Of a stretch of 18,592 nucleotides of DNA, positions 13,943-18,592 are shown piece by piece. The notes beneath the pieces are model-generated. The model was not told the DNA's origin and searched no databases. It saw only the letters and a list, made by a program, of their open reading frames with translations. Source of the stretch: HGM04593 sp045660825 (GTDB lineage: Bacteria > Bacteroidota > Bacteroidia > Bacteroidales > Bacteroidaceae); contig JAZREN010000015.1 in the NCBI GenBank assembly GCA_045660825.1, positions 1 through 18,592 of the forward strand, written 5' to 3'. Every line of letters starts with the position of its first letter. Positions within the stretch are counted from its first letter, which is position 1. Both the position numbers and the translations under genes were made by a program.

Positions 13943-15895
13943 TTATCCCTCCATTTTAGATTCGTACTGTTTTAGCATCTCGCTTGTCCTGAGGATAGCA
14001 GCCACGTTCATAGCAAAGGCCACAGCACCACGTCCCTTGAAAGGTGGGTTACCGTCGAACACCTCTGGCATTGAACCGATACAGTGCTGCACAATCTCGT
14101 CCTCGAAACCAATCATCTGGCGCTGAACAAAAGAGACGCCACTCATCTTGTATATCTTGAGATATGCCTCGTAGTAGAAACCACCGAGCCATGGCCATGC
14201 AGTACCCTGATGGTAAGCATAGTCGCGCTGTATCTGTGGACCCACATAGTTTGGATTGTAACCTACGCTCTTGGGTGAGAGTGAACGCAGACCGCGTGGG
14301 GTGAGAAGTTCCTTGGTAACAGTGTCAAGCACTTTTTTCTTCTGCTTTGAGTTAAGCGGAGAGTGGTCGAGTGCAACAGCAAATATCATATTGGGGCGAA
14401 CGCTCCAGTCTACATAATCGCCATCGACATAGTCATAGAGATAGCCATATTCATTGAGGAACACCTCAACAAAAGCCTTGCCTGAAAGAGCAATGAGACG
14501 GGTGATAGAAGCCTGTTCCTCGGTATTGTTCATAAGTGTAGCCATCTCCTCGATGAATTTCAAGGCATTGTACCACAAAGCATTGATTTCAACTACGTAG
14601 CCTGTGCGTGGAACAACAGGACGGCCATTGGCTGTAGAGTTCATCCATGTAACGGCCTTGTCACGACCATTGGTTGCGAGCAAACCGTTCTGTGCAACAC
14701 GCAGGTTGCTGTGGTGGTTATTGCGCACATAGTGATAGATGCGCATGAGCAAGTCGCCATACTTGTCGCGACAAGCCTCAATGCTGCACTCCTTGGCATA
14801 CTGTTGGAGTGCCCAAACACACCACAAAAGCACATCGGGGTGCTCCATCTCATATATCTTGCAATCACTAACCTTGCCTGCAATGAAATCATTGATGGCA
14901 ATGGTTGCTGTTTTCATTACTCTCTCGAACTCGTCCACATGCCCCTGTGAAAGTGTAAGACCAGGGAGTGAAACAAAGAGATCGCGTGCACGGCACTTGA
15001 ACCATGGATAACCTGCAAGGATGTATGTATGTTCGCCCTGTACATTGAAGAATTGGTTGGCTGCACACTGCATGCAGTGCATGAAGTTGTCGCGTGGGTC
15101 GCGGATAGCCTCCTCATGCTCAAAGGCAGCCTTCATGGTGCGTGATGTCATTGGAGACACACCACCCGAGAAGACGATGCTTTCGCCGGCTTTCATCTTC
15201 ACCTCAAAATAACCGGGAACATAGAGGTCCTCGTTGAAATCGTAACCGCGTTCAAGTTCCTTCACATACTCGATACCACGATACCAATCGGGCTGGTACA
15301 CGAACTCGTTCTTCTTGTTGAGCTGCATGTAGAGGTTTGGATAATCGGCATACATCTTCATGCTGATACCGTTCTCAACCTCTTTGTAGCTGCGGTCGGC
15401 AATATTGTTCTCGTGAGTATACTCACGTACACTGCGGAACGCACAGAATGGGCGAAGGCGCAATGTAACGGCAGTATTTGCCTTGAGCAAGGTGTAACGG
15501 ATAAGGATTCTGTTCTCGTGATGAACAAAGGCTTTCTCTTTCTTAAGCCATACTCCACCTACATTGTAGATTGTGGTTGGGACACGCTCCCAGGCGAACT
15601 CACGGATATACTTGTTGCCACGTGGGGCGAAATTGTCGGCATTATACTTGTGCAAGCCCAAGTTGAACTCAGCACCGTGCAGAACGACAGTTTCATCGAG
15701 CGACGACAGCAGCACGTGGTTTTCATCGTCAAGTTCAGGAATTGGAACAACCAACAATCCGTGATACTTACGGGTATTACAGTCGACGATTGTCGAGCAA
15801 TGATAAGCACCCGAGCGGTTTGTTCTCAAGATTTCCTTCTGTAACGACTCCTCCAAGTTCGTCATCAGCGTTTTTTCAAATCGCAAATAACTCAT
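13943..15895 (-). CDS. glycogen debranching enzyme (amylo-alpha-1,6-glucosidase, GH133 type)
   Basis: The 650-residue protein has a bacterial GDE N-terminal domain (about 1-270, with NRSGAYHCSTIVDCNTRKYHGLLV near residue 26) and a C-terminal (alpha/alpha)6 barrel (about 280-645). The barrel has AGYPWFKCRARDLFVSLPGL, with Asp305 as likely general acid, and SMPEVFDG (Glu611) as likely base. GH133-type enzymes hydrolyse the alpha-1,6 branch glucose of glycogen limit dextrins in the cytoplasm. Length and motifs are normal. It is the first gene of the glycogen operon, followed after 5 bp by a glycogen-synthase-like transferase. A strong promoter stands about 45 bp upstream. Together with the GH57 gene the cluster points to synthesis and turnover of intracellular storage polysaccharide. 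Confidence 0.88.
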   Translation of the reverse strand: MSYLRFEKTLMTNLEESLQKEILRTNRSGAYHCSTIVDCNTRKYHGLLVVPIPELDDENHVLLSSLDETVVLHGAEFNLGLHKYNADNFAPRGNKYIREFAWERVPTTIYNVGGVWLKKEKAFVHHENRILIRYTLLKANTAVTLRLRPFCAFRSVREYTHENNIADRSYKEVENGISMKMYADYPNLYMQLNKKNEFVYQPDWYRGIEYVKELERGYDFNEDLYVPGYFEVKMKAGESIVFSGGVSPMTSRTMKAAFEHEEAIRDPRDNFMHCMQCAANQFFNVQGEHTYILAGYPWFKCRARDLFVSLPGLTLSQGHVDEFERVMKTATIAINDFIAGKVSDCKIYEMEHPDVLLWCVWALQQYAKECSIEACRDKYGDLLMRIYHYVRNNHHSNLRVAQNGLLATNGRDKAVTWMNSTANGRPVVPRTGYVVEINALWYNALKFIEEMATLMNNTEEQASITRLIALSGKAFVEVFLNEYGYLYDYVDGDYVDWSVRPNMIFAVALDHSPLNSKQKKKVLDTVTKELLTPRGLRSLSPKSVGYNPNYVGPQIQRDYAYHQGTAWPWLGGFYYEAYLKIYKMSGVSFVQRQMIGFEDEIVQHCIGSMPEVFDGNPPFKGRGAVAFAMNVAAILRTSEMLKQYESKMEG

Positions 15896-15937
15896 CTCGT
15901 ACTATTTATATGGTTATACTAAGTTTTATCACAACCC

Positions 15938-15969
15938 CAAATATAATGATTATAATATTCTGCTACAAG
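15938..15969 (-). promoter_or_regulatory. promoter of the glycogen operon
   Basis: On the minus strand CTTG (15966-15969), a 20-nt spacer and TATATTTG (15938-15945) closely match the Bacteroidetes promoter. Transcription should start near 15930, about 35 nt before the debranching-enzyme ATG. A-tracts lie directly upstream (15990-16035). Confidence 0.65.
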
Positions 15970-15989
15970 TTGAAAGAGGTATTTTTAAT

Positions 15990-16035
15990 AAAAAACATAA
16001 AAAAACATAAAAAAGACGGCAAAAGTGACGAAAAA
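15990..16035. repeat. phased A-tracts including an exact 10-bp tandem repeat
   Basis: Five runs of 4-7 A are centred near 15992, 16002, 16011, 16022 and 16033, that is, about one helical turn apart. The first two periods are an exact repeat of AAAAACATAA (15991-16000, 16001-16010). Such phasing usually bends DNA. It lies about 20 to 70 bp upstream of the -33 element. Confidence 0.6.
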
Positions 16036-16078
16036 GAGTGACACAATAGTAAAAATAACTGCCGTTTTGTCCAATAAA

Positions 16079-16110
16079 AATGCTCCGCAAACATAAATTT
16101 ACGGAGCATT
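16079..16110 (-). terminator. intrinsic terminator after kdsA
   Basis: Nine-bp arms AATGCTCCG (16079-16087) and CGGAGCATT (16102-16110) enclose a 14-nt loop. On the minus strand the stem runs into TTTTTATTGG. It begins 8 bp past the kdsA stop and ends the miaA-lipid kinase-kdsA unit. Confidence 0.8.
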
Positions 16111-16118
16111 AAAAGGAA

Positions 16119-16922
16119 TTATCTCACGGCTTCACGGACCCTCAAAAGTTTATCGAGCAACCCTTCGAGCAAGTCAAGACGCAACATATTTGCGCCATCA
16201 CTCTTTGCCACTGCCGGGTTCTCATGAGTCTCGATGAACAGACCGTCGGCACCCACTGCAATTGCAGCCTTTGCCATGGTTTCAATCATCTCAGGCATGC
16301 CGCCGGTGACACCAGCAACCTGGTTGGGCTGCTGCAATGAATGGGTAATATCCATGACTACCGGATAGCCGAATTTCTTCATCTGTGGAATGCCACGGAA
16401 ATCCACGACAAGATCCTGGTAGCCGAATGTGGTACCACGTTCTGTGAGCATAACGTTGCCGGCGCCGCCCTCTGAAACAACCTTCTCGGCCGCATATTTC
16501 ATGGCATCAGGCGAGAGAAACTGGCCTTTCTTTATATTTACAATGCGGCCGGTCTTTGCTGCAGCAATGAGCAGATCGGTCTGACGACAGAGGAATGCCG
16601 GAATTTGCAGAATATCGACATATTCAGCTGCCATCTCAGCCTCCTCGGCCGAGTGGATATCAGTAACAACCGGAATATTGAACGTCTCGCGCACCCTGCG
16701 CAACACACGCAACGCATTCTCGTCACCAATACCGGTAAAGGAATCAAGACGCGAACGGTTCGCCTTGCGATAAGAGCCCTTGAACACGTAAGGGATATTC
16801 CTCTCCGATGTCAAAGACACGACATGTTCCGCTATTCTCATAGCCATATCCTCGCCTTCAATCACGCAAGGTCCTGCAAGCAGAAAAAAGTTCTCGGTAG
16901 ATGTAAGTTCTCTTATTGTCAT
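16119..16922 (-). CDS. kdsA: 3-deoxy-8-phosphooctulonate synthase (Kdo-8-P synthase), metal-dependent type
   Basis: The 267-residue TIM barrel condenses phosphoenolpyruvate with arabinose-5-phosphate to Kdo-8-phosphate, the first committed step toward the Kdo of LPS. Signatures are LLAGPCVIE near the start, FKGSYRKANRSR (the PEP-site KANRS motif; the next residue is Arg here where Ser is common), GQFLSPDAM, and ITHSLQQPN. Cys19, His194, Glu231 and Asp242 match the four ligands of the metal-dependent class (as in Aquifex aeolicus); the E. coli enzyme has Asn in place of the Cys. It starts 16 bp after the lipid kinase gene, so they are co-transcribed. A clear terminator follows. Arabinose-5-phosphate isomerase (kdsD/kpsF) is not in the window. 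Confidence 0.93.
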   Translation of the reverse strand: MTIRELTSTENFFLLAGPCVIEGEDMAMRIAEHVVSLTSERNIPYVFKGSYRKANRSRLDSFTGIGDENALRVLRRVRETFNIPVVTDIHSAEEAEMAAEYVDILQIPAFLCRQTDLLIAAAKTGRIVNIKKGQFLSPDAMKYAAEKVVSEGGAGNVMLTERGTTFGYQDLVVDFRGIPQMKKFGYPVVMDITHSLQQPNQVAGVTGGMPEMIETMAKAAIAVGADGLFIETHENPAVAKSDGANMLRLDLLEGLLDKLLRVREAVR

Positions 16923-16938
16923 AACCGTATATCTGTTT

Positions 16939-17883
16939 TTATTTTTTTATTCTTGTTGGTATTATCAAATTCAGTTTCTCGCTCTCCACTGTCACCAGCA
17001 ATGGGAAAGTAGGTGTGAATATACGACCATCAATACCCAAATTGGCGCCGTCCACCGATTCAATCTCAATCTCCGTCGTCCTGTACGGTTCAATAAGATT
17101 GTAATTAAGTATCCTGCGACGCAGCACCATACGCAATCCCTTGAGAACACCCATGAATGGCGACATCTTTATCGCAGAAACATCGAGCCAACCATTATAT
17201 GGCACTGCACTCGGTGTCATGCCATAGCCTGTAGAATTTCCAATACAAAGCATCATGAACTTCTTGTCCACAACCTGATTGTTCAAGCGGAACTTCATAT
17301 TGAAATTCTGACGACGGAACAGCAAATGCAACAAAGCCCTTACCCTGTAGAGCATTTTTGCAAAGATAGTACTTTTTTTATTTGCCAATGCAACGATATT
17401 TGCAGACATTCCAACATTCAGTACATTAAGGAAATAGCGTTTCACCCCCACTCCATCGACATAGTAGCTGCAACTGCCTACATCTACCTTGCGCACTCGC
17501 CCGGCAACAATGCTGTCTACAGCCATTCTATAGTCATTAAACGAGAGCCCCCAATATGCGGAATAGTCGTTTGCAATACCGTTGGGAATGATTCCTAGAG
17601 ATACCTCATTTGCCCTACCCGATGCCATAAGCCCGTTCAACGCATCCTGCAAAGCGCCATCGCCACCAATGACAACAATGGTATCATGACCGTCATTGAC
17701 ATACTTGAGCACTTGGCATTCCACAGAGTTGGCGGTGTCGGCACAGAAAAACTCATACTGCACCTCCTTCTCCTCAATGTATTCACGTATATCGTTCCAA
17801 CGCTTCATTGGCCTCAGGGCACCAATCATCGGAAAGTATATTATTCCCCAGCGTCTGCGGTTCCTGTTCCTCACCTCACTCAT
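16939..17883 (-). CDS. diacylglycerol/sphingosine kinase-like lipid kinase
   Basis: The 314-residue cytoplasmic protein has the DAGK catalytic fold: IYFPMIGA near the start in place of the usual NP(xx)G loop, IGGDGALQDALNG (GGDG at 73-76, ATP-binding), and IIPNGIANDYSAYWGL (101-112), the counterpart of GTxNDFAR. The C-terminal beta-sandwich (MLCIGNSTGYGMTPSAVPYNGWLDV, then GANLGIDGRIF) fits YegS/DgkB-type kinases. These phosphorylate diacylglycerol or related lipids from ATP; Bacteroidetes also make sphingolipids, so a ceramide-like substrate is possible but not shown. Its ATG overlaps the miaA stop by 8 bp (17876-17883) and kdsA follows after 16 bp, so all three are co-transcribed. The lipid substrate cannot be read from sequence. 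Confidence 0.82.
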   Translation of the reverse strand: MSEVRNRNRRRWGIIYFPMIGALRPMKRWNDIREYIEEKEVQYEFFCADTANSVECQVLKYVNDGHDTIVVIGGDGALQDALNGLMASGRANEVSLGIIPNGIANDYSAYWGLSFNDYRMAVDSIVAGRVRKVDVGSCSYYVDGVGVKRYFLNVLNVGMSANIVALANKKSTIFAKMLYRVRALLHLLFRRQNFNMKFRLNNQVVDKKFMMLCIGNSTGYGMTPSAVPYNGWLDVSAIKMSPFMGVLKGLRMVLRRRILNYNLIEPYRTTEIEIESVDGANLGIDGRIFTPTFPLLVTVESEKLNLIIPTRIKK

Positions 17884-18592
17884 AAATCATCGTCTTGATC
17901 TGTTCAACCAATACATCGGCCGGCTTTGAGCCGTCAAGCCAATGTATCTCCACTCCTCGTTTTTCCATTCCACGGAACCATGTCATCTGTCGCTTTGCAA
18001 ACTGGTGGATTGCTATCTCAAGTCCATTCACCATATCTTCATACCCCATAGCACCGGTAAGATACAATGTAAGGTATTTATATTCCAAACCATAATATAT
18101 CAGTTGTTCCGGTTCAAGACCGCTGTCAAGCAGCCCCTTAACCTCTTCAACCATACCATTATTGAGTCTCTCGCGCAAACGACGGCTGATTCTTTCGCGG
18201 CGCACCTCCCTGTCGACCATCACTCCAACTGTCAAGGCATTTATCTGCGGAAAATAACGTTCCTCAACAGGACACGTGCGATAGTACTCCTCTATCTCTA
18301 TGGCGCGTATCGCGCGTTTCTTGTTGTCGGTATCGGTATTGTTATGCAACTGTTTGTATGTTGCCAGCAAAGCCGTGAGTTCCTCAAGGCTCTTCTCCTC
18401 AAGTGCTGCACGCAACGAAGGATTCTCGGGCACAGGCAAAAGACGATAGCCCTTGAGCACTGACTCCACATAGAGCCCGCTACCGCCACACATTATGGGG
18501 TATGCGCCACGGCTTCTTATAGCTTCGTACGAAGCAAGAAAATCGCGCTGAAACTCAAAGAGGTTATATTTTTCACCGGCATCGACAATATC
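17876..18592 (-). CDS. miaA: tRNA dimethylallyltransferase MiaA, 5' end missing
   Basis: The frame is open to the last base of the window, so 238 C-terminal residues are seen of roughly 300. The P-loop N-terminus lies outside. Visible features are FEFQRDFLASYEAI, PIMCGGSGLYVESVLKG (GGSGLY about 36-41 of the fragment), the insertion region DREVRRERISRRLRERLNNGMVEEVKGLL, YYGLEYKYL, and QFAKRQMTWFRG. MiaA adds a dimethylallyl group to N6 of adenosine 37 in tRNAs that read UNN codons. The usual GIGYKE-like motif reads YGLEYKY here. Bacteroides carry two MiaA paralogs, and I suspect this is one divergent form, so a second miaA elsewhere in the genome is expected. It leads the operon with the lipid kinase and kdsA; the promoter is outside. 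Confidence 0.9.
   Translation of the reverse strand, partial: DIVDAGEKYNLFEFQRDFLASYEAIRSRGAYPIMCGGSGLYVESVLKGYRLLPVPENPSLRAALEEKSLEELTALLATYKQLHNNTDTDNKKRAIRAIEIEEYYRTCPVEERYFPQINALTVGVMVDREVRRERISRRLRERLNNGMVEEVKGLLDSGLEPEQLIYYGLEYKYLTLYLTGAMGYEDMVNGLEIAIHQFAKRQMTWFRGMEKRGVEIHWLDGSKPADVLVEQIKTMIYE

Noticed and set aside
15413..15844. 143-aa plus-strand open frame opposite the debranching enzyme
   Set aside because: It lies wholly inside a gene with strong family motifs and shows no protein-like features of its own.
16015..16065. ACGGCA/TGCCGT pair as a terminator
   Set aside because: The arms are only 6 bp with a loop of over 35 nt, and a much better terminator stands beside it at 16079-16110.
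1..18592. CRISPR array, transposon, integrase or phage module
   Set aside because: No spaced direct repeats, transposase or integrase motifs, or terminal inverted repeats were seen.

Overview
This window looks like a chromosomal segment of a Bacteroidales bacterium (Bacteroides/Prevotella-type gut lineage). The reasons are Bacteroidetes-style promoters (TTTG or TTG about 19-20 nt upstream of TAnnTTTG/TATCTTCGC), few Shine-Dalgarno sites, lipoproteins with Asp after the lipobox Cys, and gene blocks I associate with Bacteroides: rpe-comEC-DHH phosphoesterase near glmM, and the debranching enzyme/glycogen synthase/GH57 trio. The species cannot be named from the sequence alone. Most genes lie on the minus strand. 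The plus strand carries only the 3' end of hemW at the left edge and one sialidase gene.

Layout. Positions 1-258 hold the end of hemW (+). Positions 264-1495 hold two overlapping minus-strand genes for secreted proteins of unknown function that look like diverged paralogs. The 411-bp gap 1496-1906 holds a strong minus-strand promoter, a candidate 6S-like structured RNA and the glmM terminator. Positions 1907-3963 encode phosphoglucosamine mutase (glmM) and a DUF4827-type lipoprotein. Positions 4102-4899 hold two small membrane-anchored helical proteins that also resemble each other. Positions 4949-8877 are a probable operon rpe -> comEC -> DHH phosphoesterase (nrnA-like), with its own promoter inside the longest rpe reading frame. 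Positions 9045-11111 (+) encode a secreted three-part GH33-type sialidase that converges on the next operon across two strong hairpin terminators.

Positions 11246-15895 are the glycogen/alpha-glucan operon: GH133-type debranching enzyme, glycogen-synthase-like glycosyltransferase, then a GH57 alpha-amylase-like protein that appears to lack the acid/base Asp. A promoter with phased A-tracts lies upstream. Positions 16119-18592 are the operon miaA (5' end missing) -> diacylglycerol-kinase-like lipid kinase -> kdsA, ending in a clear terminator. It combines tRNA modification, a lipid kinase and synthesis of the LPS sugar Kdo.

The window is mostly housekeeping: envelope precursors (glmM, kdsA), glycogen storage, pentose phosphate, DNA uptake and tRNA modification. 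The accessory parts are the sialidase and the two pairs of small secreted or anchored proteins. I found no CRISPR array, transposon, tRNA or rRNA, and no clear new multi-gene defence or mobile system. The items best worth a second look are the candidate 6S-like RNA, the GH57 protein with a disrupted active-site motif and added tail, the Cys4 tail on the sialidase, and the paired unknown secreted proteins.
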